In this document: positions 1 through 7,720 of the stretch, piece after piece
How positions within the stretch are numbered: position 1 is the stretch's first letter
Layout: every line of letters starts with the position of its first letter
NCBI RefSeq assembly: GCF_008271745.1
Contig: NZ_VKKZ01000023.1
Location: forward strand, 1 to 64,000
Direction: 5' to 3'
Origin: Rufibacter glacialis
GTDB lineage: Bacteria > Bacteroidota > Bacteroidia > Cytophagales > Hymenobacteraceae
DNA length: 64,000 nt
Made by a program: the position numbers and the translations under genes
The notes under the pieces: generated by a model
Told to the model about the DNA's origin: nothing
Database searches by the model: none
What the model saw: only the letters and a program-made list of their open reading frames with translations

Positions 1-129
1 TCTAACACAAGCTAAACGTCAGCCAAGTTGTATTCAGGTGCAGCCGCTTTGCTTTCTACGGCCGGAGTTGGTACTTTGAAAGACAACCAGGCAAAACTCT
101 TGGCCGTCGTTTAGCCGCGGCCGTTAGGC
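1..129 (+). repeat. attC-like site 0 (long, divergent centre)
   Basis: The left box TCTAAC lies at 1-6 and may begin one base before the window. The right box GTTAGGC is at 123-129. The inner arms at 11-25 and 102-116 are complementary apart from a three-base bulge. The centre lacks the CGGCCGACGGC core shared by most later sites and makes this the longest site. It probably closes a cassette that lies outside the window. Confidence 0.7.
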
Positions 130-142
130 ACAAGCTAAAAAA

Positions 143-817
143 ATGAAATTTATAATCATTTCAATATTATCTCTGGTATTACTGTCTTGCAATAACTCAA
201 GTCAGAGTAAAGACACCATTGCGTCTAATTCTGAGAAAATTCCGATAGACACAGTATTAGTTAAGATTGAAAATAAACTAAACAAGTCGTACGAAATTGG
301 CTTCTACTCAAAGTCATTTACATATTTCTGGATAGCTGGTAAAGATACCCTCGACTATAAAATCGGGATGACAGAACATGTGAGAGACAGCTCAGTCCAG
401 CTTAGGATATTTCACCGTAGCCCTATTTTATTTTCAAAGGCGTTGGACAAGATAAATGAAAGCTTACCACTGATTGAACAAGATTTTAATTTACATAAGC
501 TCGGCTACCTTCATTTCGAGTCTCCGATTTTCTACAAGGACATGACAACAGAGCTTTCAAAGAGTTATGAAAATCAGTTCGGAAAGAAAAACATTAGTTA
601 TAAACAGCTGAATGAGTTCCTAATGGATTCATGGTTAGAGAAAAGAGTTGGTCCCTTCTTGAATCAATTTAACAAGAGCACAAGGGGATATGGGATTGAG
701 AAATTCCATTTACTGGAAAAAGAGAATTACAAACAGTACATTCCTAATTCGGACTTGAGTGATTATCCTTCATTTTCTATTCACGGAATGGGGGTATCAG
801 TAATTATAAATGAATAA
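143..817 (+). CDS. Cassette 1: hypothetical lipoprotein, 224 aa
   Basis: Function is not recognised. The N-terminus is a short hydrophobic signal with a lipobox (LVLLSC, Cys16) followed by a Ser/Asn-rich linker, so the product is probably a lipid-anchored periplasmic or surface protein. The rest is hydrophilic mixed alpha/beta without a motif I know. It is the only gene between attC-like sites 0 and 1. The ATG lies 14 bases after the right box, a spacing typical for the cassettes here. Codon use is AT-rich, like the rest of the array. Confidence 0.75.
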   Translation: MKFIIISILSLVLLSCNNSSQSKDTIASNSEKIPIDTVLVKIENKLNKSYEIGFYSKSFTYFWIAGKDTLDYKIGMTEHVRDSSVQLRIFHRSPILFSKALDKINESLPLIEQDFNLHKLGYLHFESPIFYKDMTTELSKSYENQFGKKNISYKQLNEFLMDSWLEKRVGPFLNQFNKSTRGYGIEKFHLLEKENYKQYIPNSDLSDYPSFSIHGMGVSVIINE

Positions 818-831
818 AGAAAAAAGCCAGT

Positions 832-899
832 GCCTAACATTGTGCATAAGCCATGCTTCGGCCGACGGCCTTGCACGCCTCATGCACTAGACGTTATAG
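832..899 (+). repeat. attC-like site 1
   Basis: Left box GCCTAAC (832-838), right box GTTATAG (893-899). The inner arms start GTGCAT and end ATGCAC, with three mismatches over 15 positions. The centre CGGCCGACGGCC can form a GGCC/GGCC mini-hairpin. Confidence 0.85.
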
Positions 900-920
900 G
901 GCATTAAATAAAAATAATTG

Positions 921-1568
921 ATGAAGCTACTCTTGGTTTTACTTCTTTCTTTCTGGTTCAACATCCTGCAATTTGAAACAGGAGAATATATCCACGAAAG
1001 GAATGGCCATAAATATTCCATTGTCTTGAATCAAGATTCCTCATTTACCTACTTGAGACCCGCTATAATCAATGGGACAATAAAAGAGGCGGGAAAATGG
1101 AGGATTAGTCAGAATAGCTTGATTTTATTTGATTCTGTTGGGTTTGTAAATTCTAAAAGTAAAGTAGAGGGACAAACAGTAGAAGGCCAAAAATTTGTTG
1201 TCATTAAATTCATTGATGAAAAAGGAAGCCCATTATCAGATTTAGAAGTCGGAATAAATGAAGATAACTTCTATAAAAGAACCGACACTCAGGGTATTGT
1301 TAAGTTTGAATTTACTGAGCTAAAGAAAAGGAGGAAGAATCAACCTAAGAATACTGTAGAAGTTATCGAGTTCAAGACAAAAAGGAGTGAAACAACAGTC
1401 GCTGTAGAGAATATATTTAATAATAAAATCACAGTAATTAAAGATTATAACCCAAAGAAGACTTACAAGCTAAGAGAAAGAAGAGTTGAAATAAGAAACG
1501 GCGACCTAGTGTTTAAGAATCCATCAGGAATGAATGAACAACAAGAATTTGTGTTTATAAAAAAGTAA
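921..1568 (+). CDS. Cassette 2: hypothetical secreted protein, 215 aa
   Basis: No family is recognised. The ATG at 921 is chosen over the in-frame TTG at 918. The first ~18 residues are strongly hydrophobic (LLLVLLLSFWF), consistent with a signal peptide or membrane anchor without a lipobox Cys. Residues ~25-75 resemble the lipocalin-like segments common in secreted Bacteroidota proteins (a repeated beta pattern around GKWRISQNSLILF). A Lys-rich stretch follows near residue 140. It is the sole gene of its cassette, and its stop codon lies 10 bases before the next left box. Confidence 0.7.
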   Translation: MKLLLVLLLSFWFNILQFETGEYIHERNGHKYSIVLNQDSSFTYLRPAIINGTIKEAGKWRISQNSLILFDSVGFVNSKSKVEGQTVEGQKFVVIKFIDEKGSPLSDLEVGINEDNFYKRTDTQGIVKFEFTELKKRRKNQPKNTVEVIEFKTKRSETTVAVENIFNNKITVIKDYNPKKTYKLRERRVEIRNGDLVFKNPSGMNEQQEFVFIKK

Positions 1569-1578
1569 AAATAACGCC

Positions 1579-1646
1579 CTATAACAAGGTATAAACATCA
1601 AGCCACGGCCGACGGCCTTGCTCGTTGTTTATACTAGACGTTAGCT
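1579..1646 (+). repeat. attC-like site 2
   Basis: Left box CTATAAC (1579-1585), extended upstream to GCCCTATAAC, which is the reverse complement of the start of cassette 2. Right box GTTAGCT (1640-1646). The inner arms contain GTATAAAC and GTTTATAC around the CGGCCGACGGCC core. Confidence 0.85.
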
Positions 1647-1659
1647 GCAATTTAAAATT

Positions 1660-2088
1660 ATGATAAATTGGGAATACTATAAAAAGCCAAATTCTATTGA
1701 CAAGGACAAAGCTATAGAATTGATTACGTCGTCTATTCCCGATTTAAAGAAGCGCTGGGATATTTACAAGAGTAAGGAATACGCCGACTACTCAACAGAA
1801 AGAAATGATTATATAGATATTGGAGAAGTTGCTCGCTATATCGTTGAAAAAGCTAAAGCTAAAAAAACTAATGGGTTTACCTCCTTTTTCGATTCTGTCG
1901 AGACTGTTTTAGCAAACGGAGATGTTGACACAATAAATTTGTTAGTTGTTGGACTACTTGAAGATATACAGAATATTTCAAGTGGAGAAAAGGATATTGA
2001 TTACCATAAAGATTTTGATATTTGGCTTCGACCTAAAACCAAAGAAGCTTGGGAACAAATAATTCAGTTCTGGGAAGGTGAACATTAA
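1660..2088 (+). CDS. Cassette 3: hypothetical cytosolic protein, 142 aa
   Basis: The product is a small, acidic, predominantly helical soluble protein with no signal peptide. The segment around residues 85-115 (FFDSVETVLANGDVD, then LLVVGLLEDIQNI) recalls small helical proteins of immunity or DUF7674 type, but I would not assign a function from memory. It is the single gene of its cassette. The ATG starts 13 bases after the right box. Confidence 0.7.
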   Translation: MINWEYYKKPNSIDKDKAIELITSSIPDLKKRWDIYKSKEYADYSTERNDYIDIGEVARYIVEKAKAKKTNGFTSFFDSVETVLANGDVDTINLLVVGLLEDIQNISSGEKDIDYHKDFDIWLRPKTKEAWEQIIQFWEGEH

Positions 2089-2109
2089 GCATAAAAAAAG
2101 AAAAACAGC

Positions 2110-2177
2110 AGCTAACAACGTGTAAACGCCAGCATCAGCCGACGGCCTCCGCCGCCGCTTACACAAGTACGTTAGCT
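2110..2177 (+). repeat. attC-like site 3
   Basis: Left box AGCTAAC (2110-2116), right box GTTAGCT (2171-2177). The preceding GCAGCTAAC is the exact reverse complement of the start of cassette 3 (GTTAGCTGC). Inner arms GTGTAA and TTACAC. Confidence 0.85.
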
Positions 2178-2199
2178 CCAATTGTAAATCATAAAATGA

Positions 2200-2583
2200 A
2201 TGGGCAGAAAGTGGGTACTTGTTTTTCTAGTTTCAGCTAGTCTCATATTTGCCTATGTGATAGCGGAACAATGGATAACACTAAAAGAATTTCCCGAAAT
2301 CGTCTTAAATTATTCTAAGTACAAAAATAGTGTCACAGCGACATTCGAAAATTCACTGGATAAATTCATCGGACAATGTACCTTTTATCTTTTAGGCATT
2401 TCAATCTTAATCAGCGCGATTACCACTTATTTTAGAAGAAAAGAACTTAACAGAACAATGTTAAGATTTTACGTTCTATATTTCTTAGTTTTTGTTGCTC
2501 TTGAGTTGCCTCTGTACGGCTGGGATATTGGCTGGGAAACAGTTCAAGGACACTCTTTCTGGAAAGGCTTTCACTTTCATTAA
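2200..2583 (+). CDS. Cassette 4: hypothetical membrane protein, 127 aa
   Basis: Three likely transmembrane helices are visible, at about residues 4-22 (VLVFLVSASLIFAYVIA), 52-74 and 89-108. Polar loops lie between them, and the C-terminus is short and aromatic/His-rich (SFWKGFHFH). No domain is recognised. The upstream ATG at 2196 is out of frame and closes quickly, so the start at 2200 is preferred. It is the only gene of its cassette. Confidence 0.65.
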   Translation: MGRKWVLVFLVSASLIFAYVIAEQWITLKEFPEIVLNYSKYKNSVTATFENSLDKFIGQCTFYLLGISILISAITTYFRRKELNRTMLRFYVLYFLVFVALELPLYGWDIGWETVQGHSFWKGFHFH

Positions 2584-2621
2584 GAACCTTCAAAATATAT
2601 AAAAAAGGAAAAAACAACTGG

Positions 2622-2687
2622 AGCTAACACTGTATAAACGTCATCTCGGCCGACGGCCTTCGCCGTCGTTTATACTAGACGTTAGGT
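2622..2687 (+). repeat. attC-like site 4
   Basis: Left box AGCTAAC (2622-2628), right box GTTAGGT (2681-2687). Inner arms GTATAAACG and CGTTTATAC. The core CGGCCGACGGCCTTCGCCG is shared almost exactly with site 5. Confidence 0.87.
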
Positions 2688-2755
2688 CTAATTTTAAACA
2701 TGAAGAACCGTTCTTCTCGACTTACAGAAAAATTTATCAGCAGTATATATAATTT

Positions 2756-3082
2756 ATGGCTCTCAAACTCCTAACAGCAATCAATTGGTTCTTGATACTT
2801 TTGATGTCAGGGACATTGGGCTTTTTGAGTTTTGCTTTATTCTTAGGAACTAAAGAGGGCAAGCAAAAATTGCTTCTAGAACCTATAACTTCATTTTTAG
2901 AAAGGTTCTTGGCTTTTGGACTATTAGGAATAATTGGAGCAGGAGTTCTAGTGCTTGTTAATTTATTAATAAATAGGGCCTTCCTAGATTCTGAGATAAG
3001 TTTAAAAGACCTAGCAATTAGAAGTACGACAATAGTTTTGGGAGCTTGTTTTATTGGCACATTAGCATTCTTAATTTTATAA
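2756..3082 (+). CDS. Cassette 5: hypothetical membrane protein, 108 aa
   Basis: The sequence is very hydrophobic, with three predicted transmembrane segments: about residues 8-28, 52-73 and 88-107. A charged cytosolic-type loop (GTKEGKQK) follows the first helix. No family is recognised. About 210 bases without a convincing gene separate its stop from the next site. A + strand ATG at 2700 opens a different frame that closes quickly, so it is not the start. Confidence 0.6.
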   Translation: MALKLLTAINWFLILLMSGTLGFLSFALFLGTKEGKQKLLLEPITSFLERFLAFGLLGIIGAGVLVLVNLLINRAFLDSEISLKDLAIRSTTIVLGACFIGTLAFLIL

Positions 3083-3292
3083 AATAAAATTGATTAGCAT
3101 TTAAAACGTATGACCCCGACTTGAATAATGTGTTTTCGACCTGTTTTTCAGAAATCAAGGCAAAAGCGGACGGACTGGAAAAGTAGAAAGAGGAATAGTT
3201 GATTGCGGACGGCAAGCCGTTTTCTTGTTCATTTTGAAAAAGCAGGCCAAAAACAGAAAAATGCCGTGCGGTATTTGCATAGAAAAAACTAG

Positions 3293-3360
3293 ACCTAACG
3301 TCTAGTATAAACGTCATCTCGGCCGACGGCCTTCGCCGTTGTTTATACTAGACGTTAGGC
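3293..3360 (+). repeat. attC-like site 5
   Basis: Left box ACCTAAC (3293-3299), right box GTTAGGC (3354-3360). The outer complementarity is long: TAGACCTAAC before the crossover matches GTTAGGTCTA at the start of cassette 5. The stretch from 3298 to 3315 also mirrors the end of the site. Near-identical to site 4. Confidence 0.87.
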
Positions 3361-3376
3361 GTAATTTTAAAAGGAT

Positions 3377-4549
3377 TTGAAACGAGACAAAATATATGAG
3401 GACTTACATTTTCCTTCTGATTTTTCAGTAGAAGATTGGAATGCTTTAATAAAATTAAAACTACTAAAGTACTTTTCAGATGAATCTATCTTTGAAAAAA
3501 ATAAAGAGATTTTAAGAACCGAAATTATTAATTATATAAGATTCTGTACTAAACCTGAGTACTTCGCACTTTTTGAGTGGACGTTTAATATTTATAAGGA
3601 CTGTATAAATTCCGACAAACAACGAATCATTAAAGTACTAGCTGACTCTTTTGACGAAATTTCAAATACGGACATGAAATGGATGACAAATGTATTGACG
3701 CAACCAGAAGAAAAAGAATTTTCAGAAAGAGACAAAATAAGTTATTATTTCAAGGTTATAGACGAAACTTTGGAGGGCGTATTTAAACCCCGCTTGAAAT
3801 TACTAGACAAACTTGTTAACTATAAATTGTTTAGTGTTATCCCTAACAATTCAGGTTCTGACTTCGGGAAAGTAATCAGAGATTTTCCTAATCAGGTAAA
3901 GAGCGACTCAATTCTTTTCCTCGAAGACCCTTTTTTTTCAATCTCAACAAATCAGTGGAGGAATATAGCAGCGCACAAATCCTTTACTATTAACAAGAAT
4001 AACATAGTGGTTGAATACGGAAGAAACACTATTCAAACACTTACCTTATCCTTCAACGATTTTTATAAAGTCGTTCATTGGACTCAAGACATTTATAGAA
4101 CAATCCGTTTCGGACAAGTATTAACTTACTTAAACTATATTGTTGAAATAGTTGCCGAAATGGGCGGCACTAAAGATACGAATGTTAGATTTGAATCTTC
4201 ACTCCTGCACATCATACATAACATGCAAATTGTAGGGTTTGAGTTTGTATCAAACGAGGAACTAAGCGAGACTTTTTGTCTCAATGTCAAAGGGAAACCA
4301 AACCATGACGTGAAATCTTCTTTAATACATGCTTCTCAGTGTTTAGACCAACTCTCATGCGCTATTTACGACGATACATTTGTGAGGGACAACTTCCTAA
4401 AAACTAAAATAAGTATTGTAGACGACAACCGAAACATACTTGCATCTGCTACAATTTCTATCGAAGTAGCATTAAAGAAGGCTAAGGGAGAAATGAATCT
4501 TGATGAATATTTGAGTATGATGGAGTTCGATATAAAAAACTATGCCTAA
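3377..4549 (+). CDS. Cassette 6: putative HEPN-type protein, 390 aa
   Basis: The largest single-gene protein of the first half of the array. It is soluble, with no signal peptide. It starts at a TTG preceded by AAGGA. Residues 195-200 read RNIAAH, which fits the RX4-6H catalytic motif of HEPN RNases, in a helical neighbourhood (DPFFSISTNQW before it, a helix from about residue 225 after it). HEPN proteins are common effectors of toxin-antitoxin and abortive-infection systems, so phage defence is a reasonable but unproven role. The stop codon (TAA, 4547-4549) lies inside the left box of the next attC-like site. No family name can be given from sequence alone. HEPN membership rests on a six-residue motif. 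Confidence 0.7.
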   Translation: MKRDKIYEDLHFPSDFSVEDWNALIKLKLLKYFSDESIFEKNKEILRTEIINYIRFCTKPEYFALFEWTFNIYKDCINSDKQRIIKVLADSFDEISNTDMKWMTNVLTQPEEKEFSERDKISYYFKVIDETLEGVFKPRLKLLDKLVNYKLFSVIPNNSGSDFGKVIRDFPNQVKSDSILFLEDPFFSISTNQWRNIAAHKSFTINKNNIVVEYGRNTIQTLTLSFNDFYKVVHWTQDIYRTIRFGQVLTYLNYIVEIVAEMGGTKDTNVRFESSLLHIIHNMQIVGFEFVSNEELSETFCLNVKGKPNHDVKSSLIHASQCLDQLSCAIYDDTFVRDNFLKTKISIVDDNRNILASATISIEVALKKAKGEMNLDEYLSMMEFDIKNYA

Positions 4550-4611
4550 CAAGGTGTAAACGGCAGCGTCGGCCGACGGCCTCCACCGCCGCTTACACGA
4601 GTCCGTTAGCT
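4544..4611 (+). repeat. attC-like site 6
   Basis: Left box GCCTAAC (4544-4550), which contains the stop codon of the preceding gene. Right box GTTAGCT (4605-4611). Inner arms GTGTAA and TTACAC around CGGCCGACGGCC. TATGCCTAAC pairs with the start of cassette 6 (GTTAGGCGTA) allowing one G-T wobble. Confidence 0.85.
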
Positions 4612-4614
4612 ACA

Positions 4615-5002
4615 ATGAGAACAATGAAAAATAAAGTTTTGCTGGTAGTGCTTTTGGTGGTATGTGCTTGTTCAAGTGGACAGAAGCATAAGCAATATTT
4701 GTCCTTATTAAAAGAAGCAGATTCCATCAACCTTGTATACCCGACTATAAGTAATCCAATCTTACTCACGCAAGAAGAGACTCAATACCTAAAGGAGGTT
4801 CTTACACATGACCTCAATATTGAAAAAAAAAGGATATAAGGCCAACTGCATAATTGAGTTATTAAAACAAGAAAACAAGATTGGCACTTTCTCAATTCAA
4901 CAGGACGAACAGGTTTCATTTGTAAATTTTGACTCAGACTCATTAGCATTTGGTTTTCGCCTTACTTATGGGATTGGAATGTTCATAAATGAGAAAAGAT
5001 AA
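4615..5002 (+). pseudogene. Cassette 7: lipoprotein gene split by a frameshift in an A9 run
   Basis: Two overlapping reading frames, 4615-4839 (74 aa) and 4808-5002 (64 aa), look like one gene of about 128 residues. The first half has a signal peptide with lipobox (VVCACSSG). The second half has no signal of its own and begins inside the first. The frames meet at nine consecutive A residues (4823-4831), and removing one A joins them as ...NIEKKGYKANC.... This may be a sequencing error, a true inactivating mutation or slippage-dependent expression. The cassette ends are complementary (GTTAGCTAC and GTAGCTAAC), so the cassette unit itself is intact. Function unknown. Confidence 0.65.
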
Positions 5003-5012
5003 AAATCACAGT

Positions 5013-5078
5013 AGCTAACAAGGTATAAATGTCACCTCGGCCGACGGCCTTGCGCGTCGTTTATACTAGACGTTGGCA
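5013..5078 (+). repeat. attC-like site 7
   Basis: Left box AGCTAAC (5013-5019), right box GTTGGCA (5072-5078). The inner arms contain GTATAAA and TTTATAC around CGGCCGACGGCC. Confidence 0.85.
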
Positions 5079-5090
5079 AACATTTAAATT

Positions 5091-5564
5091 ATGAAAATCA
5101 ATAAAAGGTATAGCGGAACAATCATAGGCGGGATATTTACTTTAGTAAGTCTGCTGTTGACTAAAACTTATATAGTTCCAGTTGTATCTGTTATTCCAGG
5201 GGTATTTATAAAGTCTCTGCTTAAATTGGTAATCGACAATGAACCTTATTCAAATGTAGGTATAGCTACAATCATTACATTAGCAATCTTAGTGTGCTTA
5301 CCTTTGGCTATTTTTCTAAAAAAAGGACGGACTCAAGAAGCAACGAACGGATTGATAGCAGGAATATTAGTAATAGAGTATTTTCTAATCCATACATTAG
5401 GATTCTACATTTACTGGGCAAGCAGATTTAACTTTAGAAGTGACGGACAGTTGATTTTTGGAGCAGTTTCCAGTTTCCCCGCAAGTAGCTTTGGTCTATT
5501 AGCTGTTGGTTTGATTATAGACTCAATAAAAAATTCAAAAAATAACATCAGCATTGCCAGCTAA
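5091..5564 (+). CDS. Cassette 8: hypothetical multi-pass membrane protein, 157 aa
   Basis: Four hydrophobic segments are predicted, roughly residues 9-45 (long, possibly two helices), 57-77, 87-110 and 125-147. They are separated by short loops, one of them basic (KKGRTQE). No conserved motif is recognised. It is the only gene of its cassette. The ATG lies 13 bases past the right box, and the stop lies 14 bases before the next left box. Confidence 0.68.
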   Translation: MKINKRYSGTIIGGIFTLVSLLLTKTYIVPVVSVIPGVFIKSLLKLVIDNEPYSNVGIATIITLAILVCLPLAIFLKKGRTQEATNGLIAGILVIEYFLIHTLGFYIYWASRFNFRSDGQLIFGAVSSFPASSFGLLAVGLIIDSIKNSKNNISIAS

Positions 5565-5577
5565 TAAAAAAACGATT

Positions 5578-5645
5578 TGCCAACAAGGCATAAACGTCAG
5601 CCTTCGGCCGACGGCCTCGCCCGTCGTTTATACTAGACGTTGGTG
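5578..5645 (+). repeat. attC-like site 8
   Basis: Left box TGCCAAC (5578-5584), right box GTTGGTG (5639-5645). TTTGCCAAC is the reverse complement of the start of cassette 8 (GTTGGCAAA). The core CGGCCGACGGCC is present. Confidence 0.85.
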
Positions 5646-5677
5646 GTTATAAAAGGGAAAATAATATTATTAGATAC

Positions 5678-7048
5678 ATGAAATATTTTATTCTATCTTT
5701 TATATTAAATGCTGCTTTTTCTCAGTGCTTTTCACAAAGTATGACCAGCGTTCAACTTTCTGTGAAGAACGGGTTTGGGCCATTCCATTCAGGTAGAAAA
5801 ATGCTTTTCCCACTTGATGAGCAACCAATGGTATATAAGGTGCCTGTAACAGTAAAGCAATATAGGATACGGGAACTTGACCTCCAGCCGGAACAAACAT
5901 TATATAAGAGTTACCTCATGAGGGAGCTGCCAAAAGAGAAGTTCCTGGAGTTAATTTTAAAGTATAGGATAGACACGCTCCTCCTGACAAAGGATAAAGC
6001 TGTTAAGCATCAGGTCCCAATTTTGCTTGGTTATGATTCACAGAGGCAATTCCTTGTAATAGTAGACGGTAACCAAAACAAAGACTTCACCGACGACAGG
6101 ATTCACTCTTTCAAAGGCAACCTTTCCAACGAGGAGGAGAAAAAAGCCTTGGAGTCACTTCCTACTACTGAAATTGCATACGAGTACTACGATGGACAGA
6201 AGATCACCAGTAAGAATACCACTGTCAGCCTGAACCCATATAAAGGTTCTAAAACAGTTAAATTCTTCACCGAGGACACCCTGGAGCAAAGCCTCTATTT
6301 GGAAATTGGAATAATGGAGCACCGTGAAGGAACGGTTCGTCTGAGAGGCAAAGATTATAGAATAGCAGTTAGCAATGGGTTTACTACAGCCACTTTTAAT
6401 GCAGGTAACAGCAGCTTTTTTTTCGCACCGGCACAACTAGCTTTCAAGGGCGCGAAGGAAGGGGAAATTGCTTATAAGTTAAGTGACACGGTAAACATTG
6501 ACGGCTACCGGTACCGAGTTTCCTCTGTCTCTATGTCAGGAGAGGAAGTAAAGCTTGAGGAACTAGGGTATAGCAGCAGGGCTGAAGGAATCACAGAAGG
6601 CTTTTACTTCCCGAAGTACTCTGCGTCCACTACTGACGGCAAGGTGCTAGACATGGAGACACTCCGGGGAAAACATGTTCTACTTGATTTTTGGGGCACA
6701 TGGTGCGGCCCCTGCATCGCGGCAATGCCGAAGCTAAGGGAGCTGAACAATACGTATAAGGACGGCGATTTTGTTCTGATAGGTATAGCCTATGAAAAAG
6801 AGGAGGAGAAAGTAAGGAAGTTTTTAGTGAAAAATAGAATTGACTGGGTCAATATATTTCAAGATGAAGGCGCAAGAGAAAACAACATAGTGGAACGGTT
6901 GAAGGTAACCACCTTCCCCACAACCATTTTGATAGGCCCAGACGGTAAAATACTTTCGCGTGGGCGGGATTTAGACCATGTCAAGGAAATACTCTCAGGA
7001 AAAGTGAAATCAGAAGTACAGCCACAAACAACACCTAAAAAACATTAA
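5678..7048 (+). CDS. Cassette 9a: TlpA/ResA-like thioredoxin-fold protein, 456 aa
   Basis: This is a predicted exported thiol-disulfide protein. A signal peptide (residues 1-20, ending CFSQ) is followed by ~290 residues of beta-rich sequence without a recognised motif. A C-terminal TlpA-type thioredoxin domain follows, with the CxxC motif WCGPC at residues 342-346 and the cis-Pro region TTFPTT near 414. This layout is common in Bacteroidota thiol-disulfide proteins of the envelope. It is much longer than typical cassette cargo and shares its cassette with the next gene. No site lies between 7049 and 7117. Reduction of envelope disulfides is the likely role; the substrate is unknown. Confidence 0.85.
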   Translation: MKYFILSFILNAAFSQCFSQSMTSVQLSVKNGFGPFHSGRKMLFPLDEQPMVYKVPVTVKQYRIRELDLQPEQTLYKSYLMRELPKEKFLELILKYRIDTLLLTKDKAVKHQVPILLGYDSQRQFLVIVDGNQNKDFTDDRIHSFKGNLSNEEEKKALESLPTTEIAYEYYDGQKITSKNTTVSLNPYKGSKTVKFFTEDTLEQSLYLEIGIMEHREGTVRLRGKDYRIAVSNGFTTATFNAGNSSFFFAPAQLAFKGAKEGEIAYKLSDTVNIDGYRYRVSSVSMSGEEVKLEELGYSSRAEGITEGFYFPKYSASTTDGKVLDMETLRGKHVLLDFWGTWCGPCIAAMPKLRELNNTYKDGDFVLIGIAYEKEEEKVRKFLVKNRIDWVNIFQDEGARENNIVERLKVTTFPTTILIGPDGKILSRGRDLDHVKEILSGKVKSEVQPQTTPKKH

Positions 7049-7117
7049 AACCCTTTTTAGCTTAATCGTAGCTATCATTTTTAAAAAATATATAGAGCAT
7101 ATTGAAAATTTAAATAA

Positions 7118-7627
7118 ATGAACAATCATCAACTACCATTTTTTGAAAGTATAGATATCTCAACCTTAAAAGAGTACTATAAGGTCCACACGATTTTAGA
7201 CAATAGTAAAATTAGTATTGACATAAATTTTGAGAAAAAGTTTATTGATGAGAATACCTTTCAGGTTTTAAAAAACTTTCTTGAGAGCATTCCTAAGTTC
7301 GACGAACAAAACAAATCACTTATCTCAAATGACTTTAAAGAAGAGGGAGAAGCTTTTGATTACATAAACTTTTACCTTGATGAGTTAGGCCAAGAAGAAC
7401 TTTCCAGTATCATTAACATTGATAACGATAATTATCCTAAAGAAAAACAGCTTCTTGATAAGTTAAGGTTAATAAGAGTTGGCCTTTACCCTGATGGGAA
7501 ATATGATGCGGATTATTTTGGCGTTTTTGATTACTCAATTGAAATTGACGGAGAACCTTGCAATCAGCTTCTAGTTGTAAAAACAGATGTAAAAGATGAC
7601 CTTGATCATATAACCTGGGAAAGTTAA
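7118..7627 (+). CDS. Cassette 9b: DUF2004-like protein, 169 aa
   Basis: An acidic soluble protein. The C-terminal stretch (LYPDGKYDADYFGVFDYS, then NQLLVVKTD and HITWES) matches my memory of the DUF2004 family, whose function is unknown. No signal peptide. It lies 69 bases after the thioredoxin-like gene with no recombination site between, so both would move as one cassette. The intervening DNA is very AT-rich and may carry a promoter. Confidence 0.7.
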   Translation: MNNHQLPFFESIDISTLKEYYKVHTILDNSKISIDINFEKKFIDENTFQVLKNFLESIPKFDEQNKSLISNDFKEEGEAFDYINFYLDELGQEELSSIINIDNDNYPKEKQLLDKLRLIRVGLYPDGKYDADYFGVFDYSIEIDGEPCNQLLVVKTDVKDDLDHITWES

Positions 7628-7646
7628 ATAGTTAAATAAAGACTAC

Positions 7647-7714
7647 TACTAACAAAACCTAAACGGCAGCTTCGGCCGACGGCTACTGGCGCCGTTCAAC
7701 CAAGTACATGAATC
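7647..7714 (+). repeat. attC-like site 9 (degenerate right box)
   Basis: Left box TACTAAC (7647-7653). ACTACTAAC pairs with GTTGGTGGT at the start of cassette 9 through two G-T wobbles. The core CGGCCGACGGC is present. Where other sites have ACGTTAGC, this site reads ACATGAAT (7706-7713), so the right box and crossover dinucleotide are lost. It is probably inactive or much weakened. Confidence 0.65.
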
Positions 7715-7720
7715 AAAAGA

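Noticed and set aside
3051-3317. Minus-strand ORF of 88 aa across attC-like site 5
   Set aside because: It runs through the recombination site and has no protein-like features.
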